64,000 nucleotides of DNA from the NCBI GenBank assembly GCA_902557775.1, contig CACEBD010000004.1, positions 1 through 64,000 on the forward strand, written 5' to 3'. The first letter of the stretch is position 1, and every line of letters begins with the position of its first letter. Of this stretch, positions 1 to 7,783 are shown piece by piece. Made by a program: the position numbers and the translations under genes. Under the pieces are notes generated by a model. It had not been told where the DNA came from and searched no databases. It saw only the letters and a list, made by a program, of their open reading frames with translations. This DNA is from an uncultured Pelagibacteraceae bacterium (GTDB lineage Bacteria; Pseudomonadota; Alphaproteobacteria; Pelagibacterales; Pelagibacteraceae).

Positions 1-858
1 ATATAATTTTTCAAATCCATAATTTTCTTTCACAGATCTTCTTACTTCCTCTGTATAAGAATTTGCCTCATTAACAATTTCTATTTCTCTTTTTTTTAAA
101 TTTAATTTCGATTTTTTTAGTTTTTGGAATTGGCTTTCAGTGATAAATTTATTATCCATTAAATTTTCAAGAACTAGATCTCGTCTAAATTTACCTACTT
201 CTGGATATTTATACGGATTGTATTTACTAGGAGCTTTTGGAAGGGCTGCTAATAAAGCAGCATCCTTATAGTTTAATTCTTTAATTGACTTATCGAAGTA
301 CTCCAAACTTGCTGCTGCTATACCGTAAGTCCCTTGCCCTAAGTAAATTTGATTTAAATATAATTCCAATATTCTTTCTTTTGAATAAGCTCTCTCAATT
401 CTAAATGCTAAGATAGCTTCTTTAATCTTTCTCTTCATAGAAACTTCATTATTTAGTAGAAAATTTTTTGCAACTTGTTGGGTTATTGTAGAGGCACCCT
501 CAAGTCTTTTATTTTGGGATATATTTTTTATGTTATTTATAATTGCTCTGATAATTCCCTTAGCATCAATACCTGGATGATTAAAAAAGTTTTTATCCTC
601 TGCAGATAGAAAAGAATTAATTACTACTTTCGGAATTGAGTCATAGGGTACAAATAACCTTTTCTGTATTGCGTATTCAGCAATTAATTTTCCATCCGAA
701 GAGTAAACTCTGCTAGAAATTGGGGGTTGATAATTTGATAATTTTTTATAGTCCGGTAATCCAATTGAAAAATACCATAAGGTCGAGAGGGTGAAAATCA
801 AAATAACAATGGAAAATACAATTAAAAATTTGATCGAAAAATTCAAAAATCTTAACAT
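1..858 (-). CDS. mrcA: Class A penicillin-binding protein 1A, N-terminal part (runs off the window)
   Basis: Bifunctional peptidoglycan synthase anchored in the inner membrane. Translating the minus strand from the ATG at 858 gives 286 uninterrupted codons to the window edge, so the C-terminal transpeptidase half lies outside. A short cytoplasmic tail is followed by a membrane anchor at about residues 8-28. A GT51 glycosyltransferase domain follows, with the motifs EDKNFF..H.G, GASTITQQ and RKIKEA, then YLNQIYLGQG. The gene is divergent from rne with about 146 bp between. In many alphaproteobacteria an N-acetylmuramoyl-L-alanine amidase gene sits between rne and mrcA; it is absent here. The ORF track omits this gene because it is open at the edge. 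Confidence 0.95.
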   Translation of the reverse strand, partial: MLRFLNFSIKFLIVFSIVILIFTLSTLWYFSIGLPDYKKLSNYQPPISSRVYSSDGKLIAEYAIQKRLFVPYDSIPKVVINSFLSAEDKNFFNHPGIDAKGIIRAIINNIKNISQNKRLEGASTITQQVAKNFLLNNEVSMKRKIKEAILAFRIERAYSKERILELYLNQIYLGQGTYGIAAASLEYFDKSIKELNYKDAALLAALPKAPSKYNPYKYPEVGKFRRDLVLENLMDNKFITESQFQKLKKSKLNLKKREIEIVNEANSYTEEVRRSVKENYGFEKLY

Positions 859-1004
859 TTAACTCTTTATTAATAACAAATTAGACTTTCTTTAGGCATT
901 TACAAAATTTAAATACGTGTATTTATCCTTAAAATTGTATAAAATATCGTTATGTCAAATTTTAAATTAACAGATTTCAAAAAATTAAAAGGAATTCAAT
1001 TAGA

Positions 1005-2822
1005 ATGGAAAAAAATTTATATATTGATGCTTCGCATCCAAATGAGACTCGAATTGTACTTAAATCAAACAGCTCAATTGAAGAGTACGAATTTGAGAAT
1101 AAAAATAATTTAAATTTTAAAAATAATATCTATCTAGGAACTGTAAGCAGAGTGGAGCCTTCCTTACAAGCCGCGTTTATTAATTTTGGTCGGGATAGAC
1201 ATGGTTTTTTAGCTTTTAATGACATTCAATCGGATTACTACCAGATACCTTCTGAGGATAAGGAAAAAATTAAAGTTGTTGAAGAAGAAATTAGAGAAAG
1301 TTTGAAAAATAAAACCCTTGAAAGCAATCAAGAAAATTTAAAAATTAATACTAATTTAATCGAGGATAATAATAAAGATGAAGTGAATGGAAATGCTAAA
1401 AATGAAGAAATCGAAAAAAAAGATTACAGAGAAGAAGTAAAATCTTCGTATGGAATCAAAAAGTATAAGATTCAAGAAGTTATAAAACCTGGTCAAGTAG
1501 TTCTTATTCAAGTTATTAAAGAAGAACGAGGTCAAAAAGGAGCTGCTCTAACTACATTTATTTCTTTGGCTGGTAAATATTTAGTTTTGATGCCTAATAC
1601 TCCAAAAGGCGGGGGTATTTCAAGAAAAATTTTTAATTCTGCTGATAGGCAAAAGATAAGAGGTATTTTAAATGAAATTGAAATACCAAAAAGTATGGGA
1701 GTAATAGTAAGAACAGCTGGGGCTAATAAAACAAAAAATGAAATTGAAAAAGATTTTTTTAATACTCTCAAAACATGGGAAGAGATAAGAGATAAAGCAT
1801 TAGTCTCTAATGCACCATCACTGGTTTATGAAGAGGGAGATATTATAAAAAGAACATTAAGAGATACTTACGACAACGATACTAAAAATGTTTACATTGA
1901 AGGTAATGAAGCTTATCAAAAAGCTAAAAAATTTATGAAAGAATTGATGCCTAAAAATGTAAAAAATATAAAAAAGTATAGAGGTAAGATACCATTATTC
2001 CATGATGCAAATATTGAAAAAGAACTTAATAATATTTTTGAACCAACAGTCAAACTAAAATCCGGAGGTTACATTGTTATAAACCCTACCGAAGCTTTAG
2101 TTTCTATTGATATAAACTCAGGACAATCAACAAAACAAATTAATATAGAGAAAACAGCTCTGAATACTAACATTGAAGCTGCCGAAGAAATTGCTCATCA
2201 AATTAAATTAAGAGATTTATCCGGTCTTATAGTAATTGATTTCATAGATATGATGAATTTTTATAATAGAAGAACTATTGAAAAGAAAATGAGAGAAAGC
2301 ATTAGAAAAGATAGAGCTAGAATTCAAATTGGAAGAATAAGTAATTTCGGTTTACTTGAAATGACAAGACAAAGATTAAGAGAGGGCTCTATTAAATGGG
2401 AAACACAACTTTCTTTAGAGTCTTTTTCTCAAAAAATTTTAAAAAAGATTCAACACTTGGCTTTTACTGATAAAGTAAAAATTGTTAAATCTTATATCCC
2501 CGAAAAAGTAAAATTATTCATAGAAAAAAATTTGATAGAAGAATTAAAATATTTTCAAAAGAAATATACACTAAAGGTTGATATAATTTCCGATGAAAAA
2601 TTGATGATCCCTGAATATAAGATAGAATTATTAAATAAGTCAAAAAAAACAATACAGGTTATAGAAAATATAAATAAAATTATAGAAATTAAAAAATATA
2701 ATAAAAAAAATAAATTAAAAAAAGATGATAAAAAAGATGATAAAAAACTTAAAAAAGAAACAAAAAAATTAAAAACTAAGAAAAAATTAAGAACTCTGTG
2801 GGTAAGAAGGAAAAAAAATTAA
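1005..2822 (+). CDS. rne: Ribonuclease E/G family endoribonuclease
   Basis: Endoribonuclease for rRNA processing and mRNA decay. The 605-residue protein starts with an RNase E/G N-terminus and an S1 domain. That domain is interrupted at about residues 80-155 by an Asn/Glu/Lys-rich low-complexity stretch. The catalytic region follows, with the acidic motifs VSIDINSGQ and LIVIDFIDM that correspond to the metal-binding aspartates. After MTRQRLR the usual CPxC zinc link is missing; the text reads [11 protein letters not shown] instead. The C-terminal tail is almost pure Lys/Asp. AAAGGAATT lies upstream of the chosen ATG. The long degradosome scaffold of E. coli RNase E is absent. It overlaps thiG tail to tail by 4 bp. 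Confidence 0.93.
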   Translation: MEKNLYIDASHPNETRIVLKSNSSIEEYEFENKNNLNFKNNIYLGTVSRVEPSLQAAFINFGRDRHGFLAFNDIQSDYYQIPSEDKEKIKVVEEEIRESLKNKTLESNQENLKINTNLIEDNNKDEVNGNAKNEEIEKKDYREEVKSSYGIKKYKIQEVIKPGQVVLIQVIKEERGQKGAALTTFISLAGKYLVLMPNTPKGGGISRKIFNSADRQKIRGILNEIEIPKSMGVIVRTAGANKTKNEIEKDFFNTLKTWEEIRDKALVSNAPSLVYEEGDIIKRTLRDTYDNDTKNVYIEGNEAYQKAKKFMKELMPKNVKNIKKYRGKIPLFHDANIEKELNNIFEPTVKLKSGGYIVINPTEALVSIDINSGQSTKQINIEKTALNTNIEAAEEIAHQIKLRDLSGLIVIDFIDMMNFYNRRTIEKKMRESIRKDRARIQIGRISNFGLLEMTRQRLREGSIKWETQLSLESFSQKILKKIQHLAFTDKVKIVKSYIPEKVKLFIEKNLIEELKYFQKKYTLKVDIISDEKLMIPEYKIELLNKSKKTIQVIENINKIIEIKKYNKKNKLKKDDKKDDKKLKKETKKLKTKKKLRTLWVRRKKN

Positions 2823-3607
2823 ATTAATCCTTTTTTGGGAGAGCTTGCTGATGCCAAAAATTTTTTTTTCATTCTTCCTGCAAGATAAGAATTTCTTCCA
2901 GAAATCACTGCATCCTTAAAAGCTTTTGCCATTAAAATTGGACTCTTTGCGTTAGCAATAGCACTATTAATCAAAACTCCATCGCAACCCATCTCCATTG
3001 CAACTGTAGCATCCGAAGCTGTTCCAATTCCAGCATCTACTATAACAGGAACTTTTGATTGCTTAATAATTAATGAAATATTCATTTTGTTTTGTAAACC
3101 CAATCCTGATCCTATCGGAGATGCCAAAGGCATAATGGCTGAGGCCCCATTATCCTCTAACTTTTTAGCTAGTAAAGGATCATCTGAGCAATAAACCATA
3201 ACTTTGAAACCTTCTTTAACTAAAATTTTTGTTGATTTAATCGTTTCAATCATATTTGGATATAATGTTTTTTTATCTCCCAAAACTTCTAACTTAACAA
3301 GTTTCCAGCCTCCCATTTCTCTAGCTAATCTTAAAGTTCTTAAAGCGTCTTCAGACGTAAAACAACCTGCTGTGTTTGGTAAAAGAATTATTTTTTTTGG
3401 ATTAAGATAATCTGTTAATAAAGGTTTTTTTTTATCTGTAATATTTACCCTTCTTACTGCTACAGTAACCATGTCAGCTCCAGATGCGTTTACTGCGCTT
3501 GCAGTTTCTTGGTAAGATCTATATTTTCCTGTGCCTACAATAAGTCTAGACTTTAGATTTTTATTTGCAATTTTAAAAATGTCTTTTTTCAATTTAACCG
3601 CCACCAA
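2819..3607 (-). CDS. thiG: Thiazole synthase ThiG
   Basis: Forms the thiazole phosphate ring of thiamine from deoxyxylulose 5-phosphate, a glycine imine and the ThiS thiocarboxylate. The 262-residue TIM-barrel protein has the family motifs LIVGTGKY near the N-terminus, KLEVLGD with the Schiff-base lysine region, GSGLGLQN, and the phosphate-binding [10 protein letters not shown]. The TTG start at 3607 lies inside the end of thiS; GTG at 3604 is an alternative. The overlap suggests translational coupling with thiS, which matches the need for both proteins together. From memory, SAR11 bacteria lack the pyrimidine-forming ThiC but keep thiazole genes; thiC is not in this window. Confidence 0.93.
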   Translation of the reverse strand: MVAVKLKKDIFKIANKNLKSRLIVGTGKYRSYQETASAVNASGADMVTVAVRRVNITDKKKPLLTDYLNPKKIILLPNTAGCFTSEDALRTLRLAREMGGWKLVKLEVLGDKKTLYPNMIETIKSTKILVKEGFKVMVYCSDDPLLAKKLEDNGASAIMPLASPIGSGLGLQNKMNISLIIKQSKVPVIVDAGIGTASDATVAMEMGCDGVLINSAIANAKSPILMAKAFKDAVISGRNSYLAGRMKKKFLASASSPKKGLI

Positions 3608-3797
3608 TAAAATGTACTATTTCGATTTTATCATTATTATTTAATAGTTTTTTTTTAAAACTATTTTTTTGCAAAATTTTTCCATTGTACTCTACTGCAA
3701 TTTTCTTATTAATAAGTTTATATTTTTTTAACAAATCAAAAACCGAAATATTGGGCTTAATTGTAATTTTTTTTCCATTTAATTGTATTTTTGCCAT
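3594..3797 (-). CDS. thiS: Sulfur carrier protein ThiS
   Basis: Small ubiquitin-fold sulfur carrier that donates sulfur to ThiG. The 67-residue product begins MAKIQLNG and ends in IGGG. It therefore keeps the terminal Gly-Gly-type tail that is adenylated and thiocarboxylated, although with an unusual third glycine. The ORF track begins at a TTG at 3812. I prefer the ATG at 3797 because it gives the normal family N-terminus. No clear Shine-Dalgarno sequence is visible. It overlaps the start of thiG and lies only 33 bp from the divergent aroQ. Confidence 0.85.
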   Translation of the reverse strand: MAKIQLNGKKITIKPNISVFDLLKKYKLINKKIAVEYNGKILQKNSFKKKLLNNNDKIEIVHFIGGG

Positions 3798-3830
3798 AAT
3801 TGAGCTAATCAATGATAATATTAAATAACG

Positions 3831-4268
3831 ATGAAAAAAATTATAATTCTTAATGGCCCAAATCTCAACCTTTTAGGTGAGAGAGAAAAAAGCCAATATG
3901 GAAGTTTTACTCTCAAAGATATTGAAAATATTTGTGTTGAATTTGCTAAAAATAAAGAGATAAAATTATCTTTCTTTCAGTCTAATATAGAAGGAGAGCT
4001 AATTGAAAAAATACAAAAATCAAGAAACGATCAAGATGGGTTAATAATAAATGCCGGAGGATATACACATACATCTGTAGCAATACACGATGCTTTAAAA
4101 ATACTCAAAATTCCTATTATTGAATTGCATATAAGTAACATTTATAATAGAGAAGATTTCAGACAAAAGTCTTTAATAAGTAAAGTTGCAAATGGTATAA
4201 TTTGTGGATTTGGTGCTGAAGGTTATATAATGGCATTAGACTCTATGAAAAAATTTTTAAAAGAATGA
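3831..4268 (+). CDS. aroQ: 3-dehydroquinate dehydratase, type II
   Basis: Catalyses step three of the shikimate pathway, 3-dehydroquinate to 3-dehydroshikimate. The 145-residue protein is the normal size for the dodecameric type II family. Visible motifs are the N-terminal NGPNLNLLGERE, which carries the lid arginine and lies just before the catalytic Tyr (SQYG), then NAGGYTHTSVA and ELHISN with the catalytic histidine. It is the first gene of aroQ-accB-accC, a standard alphaproteobacterial order. Its stop overlaps the accB start as ATGA. Confidence 0.96.
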   Translation: MKKIIILNGPNLNLLGEREKSQYGSFTLKDIENICVEFAKNKEIKLSFFQSNIEGELIEKIQKSRNDQDGLIINAGGYTHTSVAIHDALKILKIPIIELHISNIYNREDFRQKSLISKVANGIICGFGAEGYIMALDSMKKFLKE

Positions 4269-4690
4269 AGATAGATAAAAAATTGATAAAGGAGCTAGTA
4301 GATAACTTAAAGGAATTTGAGCTAACAGAATTAGAGTATCAAGATGGTCAAACAAAAATTAAAGTTTCTAAAGTCACTAGAGGAGTCGAACAATCAAAAA
4401 CGGGTGCAGTTGTTTCACCCAATAAAACAGTTTTAAATACCTCTGACACAAGTGATGGTATAAGAGTTAAATCCCCGATAATTGGAACTGCTTACTTAGC
4501 TCCAGAACCTGGGGCAAAAAAATTTGTAGAAATTGGTGATAAAGTTAAAAAAGGTCAAACTATAATGATCGTTGAGGCAATGAAAACAATGAATCATGTT
4601 CCCTCTACTAATGATGGTGAAGTAAAAAAAATTTTAGTCGAGGATGGTCAGCCTGTTGAGTTTGGTCAAACATTAGTTCTTCTTAAATAA
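4265..4690 (+). CDS. accB: Biotin carboxyl carrier protein of acetyl-CoA carboxylase
   Basis: Carries biotin for acetyl-CoA carboxylase, the first committed step of fatty-acid synthesis. At 141 residues it has a helical N-terminal segment, a linker, and a C-terminal biotinyl domain. The biotinylation motif is EAMKTMN, with lysine at residue 107. It overlaps aroQ by 4 bp and is followed after 5 bp by accC, its partner subunit. The carboxyltransferase genes accA and accD are not in this window. Confidence 0.97.
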   Translation: MKIDKKLIKELVDNLKEFELTELEYQDGQTKIKVSKVTRGVEQSKTGAVVSPNKTVLNTSDTSDGIRVKSPIIGTAYLAPEPGAKKFVEIGDKVKKGQTIMIVEAMKTMNHVPSTNDGEVKKILVEDGQPVEFGQTLVLLK

Positions 4691-4695
4691 AAAAA

Positions 4696-6033
4696 ATGTT
4701 CAAAAAAGTTTTAATTGCTAATCGAGGAGAAATAGCTGTAAGAGTAATTAGAGCGTGTAAAGAATGGGGTATTGAAACCGTAGCTGTTCACTCAGACGTA
4801 GACTCTGACTCTATGCACGTGAGATTAGCTGACGAGAGTGTTTGTATTGGCTCTCATCAACCTCAAAACAGTTATTTAAATATTTCATCAATTATGTCAG
4901 CAGTCGATCTTACAGGTGCTGAAGCTATTCATCCAGGATATGGTTTTTTATCTGAAAACGCAAAATTTTCTGAAATAGTAAACAAACATGGTATAAAATT
5001 TATTGGACCTAGTGCTGATATAATATCTAAAATGGGGGATAAAATTGAAGCTAAAAGAATTGCAAAAAAATACGGTTTACCAGTCATTGAGGGATCTGAG
5101 GGAGGAGTTAAATCTTACACAGAAGCGAAGATGATCTGTAAAAAAATTGGTTATCCTATTTTAATTAAAGCGGCAGGTGGTGGCGGTGGAAAAGGCATGA
5201 AAATAGTAGAAGACGAGAGCAATTTAGAAAATTTATTTTTAACGGCAAAAACAGAGGCCAAAAAATTTTTTGGGAATGATGAACTTTATATTGAAAAATA
5301 TTTTAAAAATCCAAGGCATATTGAAGTTCAAATCATGTCTGGAAAAAATAAAACAGTTCACCTTGGAGAAAGAGATTGCTCCGTTCAGAGAAGGCATCAA
5401 AAATTAATTGAAGAGACTCCTAGCCCTGTGCTTACAAATTCACAAAGAAAAGACTTACTGGAAAAAACAGTAAATATGGTTGAAAAGATCAATTATGAAG
5501 GAGCTGGTACAGTTGAATTTATTTATGAAAATGGAAAATTCTACTTCTTAGAAATGAACACTAGAGTACAAGTTGAACACCCTGTAACAGAAGTACAAAC
5601 TGGTATTGATATTGTGAAAGAACAATTATGGATTGCTTACACCGGTGAAACTGCTTTGAAACAAAGTGATATTAGTCCCAGAGGTCACTCAATTGAATGT
5701 AGAATTAATGCTGAAAATCCCGCTAAAGATTTTCAACCAAGTCCAGGAACTATATCTGTGTGCCACCAACCGTCTGGATTTAGAACTAGAGTAGATGGAT
5801 CAATTTTTCAAGGCTGTAAAATAACTCCTTATTACGATAGCCTTATTGCTAAAGTTATATGCAAAGGTAGAAACAGAACAGAGGCTATACAGAGAACCCT
5901 GAGATCTCTAGATGAGTTTGTGCTTGAAGGAATTACCACAACAATTGATTTACATAAAAAAATACTGAGACACAAAAAATTCATTAATTCTGACTTCGAT
6001 ACTAATTGGCTTGGAAAAGAAAAGTTTTATTAA
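4696..6033 (+). CDS. accC: Biotin carboxylase subunit of acetyl-CoA carboxylase
   Basis: ATP-dependent carboxylation of biotin on AccB. The 445-residue ATP-grasp protein has NRGEIAVRVIRA at the start, HPGYGFLSEN, the glycine-rich loop AAGGGGGKGM, the catalytic ERDCSVQRRHQK, and EMNTRVQVEHPVTE with metal ligands. The length is normal for AccC. It forms an operon with aroQ and accB and overlaps the convergent DUF2155 gene by the four bases TTAA, each strand supplying a TAA stop. Confidence 0.97.
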   Translation: MFKKVLIANRGEIAVRVIRACKEWGIETVAVHSDVDSDSMHVRLADESVCIGSHQPQNSYLNISSIMSAVDLTGAEAIHPGYGFLSENAKFSEIVNKHGIKFIGPSADIISKMGDKIEAKRIAKKYGLPVIEGSEGGVKSYTEAKMICKKIGYPILIKAAGGGGGKGMKIVEDESNLENLFLTAKTEAKKFFGNDELYIEKYFKNPRHIEVQIMSGKNKTVHLGERDCSVQRRHQKLIEETPSPVLTNSQRKDLLEKTVNMVEKINYEGAGTVEFIYENGKFYFLEMNTRVQVEHPVTEVQTGIDIVKEQLWIAYTGETALKQSDISPRGHSIECRINAENPAKDFQPSPGTISVCHQPSGFRTRVDGSIFQGCKITPYYDSLIAKVICKGRNRTEAIQRTLRSLDEFVLEGITTTIDLHKKILRHKKFINSDFDTNWLGKEKFY

Positions 6034-6533
6034 ACATTATAGCAATTCAATAATTGTAAATCATAAATTGCATGATCAAACGGAGATAGATTTGGGTCAG
6101 AGGAAAAAGTCCAACCATTAAAAATGAAAACTTTTTCATTTTCATTTTTTGTTAAATCTTTCACTTGCATATAAGCTACATCATCAAAAATGTTATTAAC
6201 CTTTACTTTTCCACATTTTAAAATTTTGATCTCTAAAGGTCCAAATTTTTTTGCCTTATTTAAATTTACTTGAATTTTTGACGACTTTGCTGTTATTTTA
6301 TCTAATCCAATAAGAATAGCATGCGGTGATTTTAAATTAGTTTTATTTTTTTTCTTTTCCTTCAAATTTTTTTTTGTAGATACAGTTTCATTATTATCAT
6401 TTAATTCTTCGAAACTTGGTTTTATTTCGTTTAAATTTAAAAGTTTAGAGGATGTAATTTTATCATCAGAAAAAGATAAATTGATAGAGAGAAAATAAAT
6501 TATAATTAATGTAAGACTAATTCCAAGTTTCAT
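6030..6533 (-). CDS. DUF2155 domain protein, exported
   Basis: Family of unknown function restricted mainly to Alphaproteobacteria. The 167-residue product has an N-terminal hydrophobic signal (about residues 1-22), so it is probably periplasmic. A Lys/Asn-rich linker and the DUF2155 domain follow, recognisable from HAILIGLDK, the stretch ILKCGKV, and FNGWTFSSDP..PFDHAIYDL near the end. Two cysteines remain (KCGK and LLNCYN) that could pair. It lies next to the NDUFA12-like gene, with which it overlaps by 17 bp, as in many alphaproteobacteria. The aat gene often found between accC and this gene is not here. Confidence 0.85.
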   Translation of the reverse strand: MKLGISLTLIIIYFLSINLSFSDDKITSSKLLNLNEIKPSFEELNDNNETVSTKKNLKEKKKNKTNLKSPHAILIGLDKITAKSSKIQVNLNKAKKFGPLEIKILKCGKVKVNNIFDDVAYMQVKDLTKNENEKVFIFNGWTFSSDPNLSPFDHAIYDLQLLNCYNV

Positions 6534-6870
6534 ATTTTTTTTTAATTTGATCTTTCTTAATTTTGACAGGTTTAAAGCTATTTTTTGTTCCTGTTTGGTT
6601 TCCTAAATGACTTTTCTGCCATTTATATTTTTTTGACTCTTTATAAACAGGTATTTTGTCTGTAGTGTGGTGCATCCATAAATACCATTCTGATGTGATT
6701 TTAGTAGCTTCAACTACGCCCGAATATACAACCCATCTTTCATTTTTTTTATTACTGTAATATTTATTGCCAAATTCATCTTTGCCAATATATTTTCCAG
6801 TGAACAAAGTCTTTAAAAAAGTCCCAAAGGTTTGTTTATTCCACCAAGTAAAAATAAATTTTATGTTCAT
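6517..6870 (-). CDS. NDUFA12-like (17.2 kDa) accessory subunit of respiratory complex I
   Basis: Homologue of the mitochondrial NADH:ubiquinone oxidoreductase subunit NDUFA12, one of the few supernumerary subunits shared by mitochondria and alphaproteobacteria. The 117-residue protein shows the family pattern: GKYIGKDEFGNKYY, RWVVYSG, a tryptophan-rich WYLWMHHTTD, and a basic C-terminus. It probably sits on the peripheral arm of complex I, whose nuo operon is elsewhere. It is first in a two-gene leftward unit with the DUF2155 gene and divergent from the TSCPD gene by 97 bp. Confidence 0.88.
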   Translation of the reverse strand: MNIKFIFTWWNKQTFGTFLKTLFTGKYIGKDEFGNKYYSNKKNERWVVYSGVVEATKITSEWYLWMHHTTDKIPVYKESKKYKWQKSHLGNQTGTKNSFKPVKIKKDQIKKKYETWN

Positions 6871-6967
6871 ATAATTTTAAATCCACACAATTTACAAGTG
6901 TATAATTATAAATTAGACACCAGATGAATTTAATATATATCTTAAGTGTTAAAGAATCCATAAAGTT

Positions 6968-7783
6968 ATGAAAAAATTTATCGTTGAAACCTACTATACT
7001 TGTACATTTAAAACAGTTCATAAACTTAATAATTTAAACGAAAATGAATTAAACAAAATTGATGGTAGAACCGATGGGGAAGTAGAAGTAATTGATGTAA
7101 AATTAAATAATAGAAAAACGAAAAAAATTGGCGATAACAAAGAAACTTATTCTAAAACTATTGAAACAACTAAAAGTGAGAAAAAAAGCATTACTAATAA
7201 AATAATTGATAAAAAAAATGAAAACGTAGTTTCTTCTGGCTTAAAAGTTAAAAGTAATACGAGATTCAGAATGCCCGATAGAAGAAAAGGATATATTCAA
7301 AAGGCTCAAATTGGAGATCACAAAGTATATTTGCATACTGGGGAATATGATGATGGTAAAATTGGAGAGATTTTTATTGATACTAATAAAGAGGGTGAGT
7401 TAGTAAAAGCTATGATGAATAATTTTGCAATAGCTATATCTCTAGGTTTGCAATATGGGGTTCCATTAGACGAGTACGTTGACGCTTTTATTGATACTAA
7501 ATTCGAGCCATCTGGAAATGTTTCAGGAAATGACAGAATTTTAAGCGCTTCATCAATACTTGATTATGTTTTTAGAGAGTTAGCTATTTCATATCTTGGT
7601 AAAGAAGAGCTAGCGCACACACCTTCAATTGCTTCAACTAAAAATAATATTAAAGAGACAACTGATGAAAAATTTATAAAAATTGTGAAAAATATTACTT
7701 CAAAAGGTTTTGTAAGAAGTAATCTAGAGGAAAAACTTGTTGATCTTTCAGATGTAAGGATTAACCTAAAGACTAAAAGTTAA
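6968..7783 (+). CDS. Stand-alone TSCPD/NrdJ C-terminal-like domain protein
   Basis: Residues from about 95 to 220 look like the C-terminal segment of vitamin-B12-dependent ribonucleotide reductase (NrdJ, TSCPD region). The matching segments are [63 protein letters not shown] and [14 protein letters not shown]. The catalytic barrel of the reductase is absent, and upstream the ORF has only about 95 residues of unrelated Lys/Asn-rich sequence beginning [14 protein letters not shown]. No CxxC zinc pair is present; the single cysteine is near the N-terminus. Function is unknown. It may be a relict or a repurposed regulatory or binding domain. It abuts the convergent aspS stop with no gap. Confidence 0.8.
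   Translation: MKKFIVETYYTCTFKTVHKLNNLNENELNKIDGRTDGEVEVIDVKLNNRKTKKIGDNKETYSKTIETTKSEKKSITNKIIDKKNENVVSSGLKVKSNTRFRMPDRRKGYIQKAQIGDHKVYLHTGEYDDGKIGEIFIDTNKEGELVKAMMNNFAIAISLGLQYGVPLDEYVDAFIDTKFEPSGNVSGNDRILSASSILDYVFRELAISYLGKEELAHTPSIASTKNNIKETTDEKFIKIVKNITSKGFVRSNLEEKLVDLSDVRINLKTKS

Noticed and set aside
952-1068. Short plus-strand ORF starting ATGTCAAATTTTAAA before rne
   Set aside because: Only 38 codons, overlaps the rne start in another frame, and no recognisable features.
1532-1771. 79-codon minus-strand ORF inside rne
   Set aside because: Lies entirely within a well-supported RNase E gene in antisense; composition is a mirror of the real frame, no ribosome binding site or family match.
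2690-2815. AAAAAAGATGATAAAAA repeats at the end of rne as a tandem-repeat element
   Set aside because: They are simply the coding sequence of a Lys/Asp-rich tail, in frame, not an independent repeat locus.
6836-7021. 61-codon minus-strand ORF spanning the NDUFA12-TSCPD gap
   Set aside because: Overlaps the starts of two real divergent genes in the wrong frame; cysteine-rich junk-like composition.
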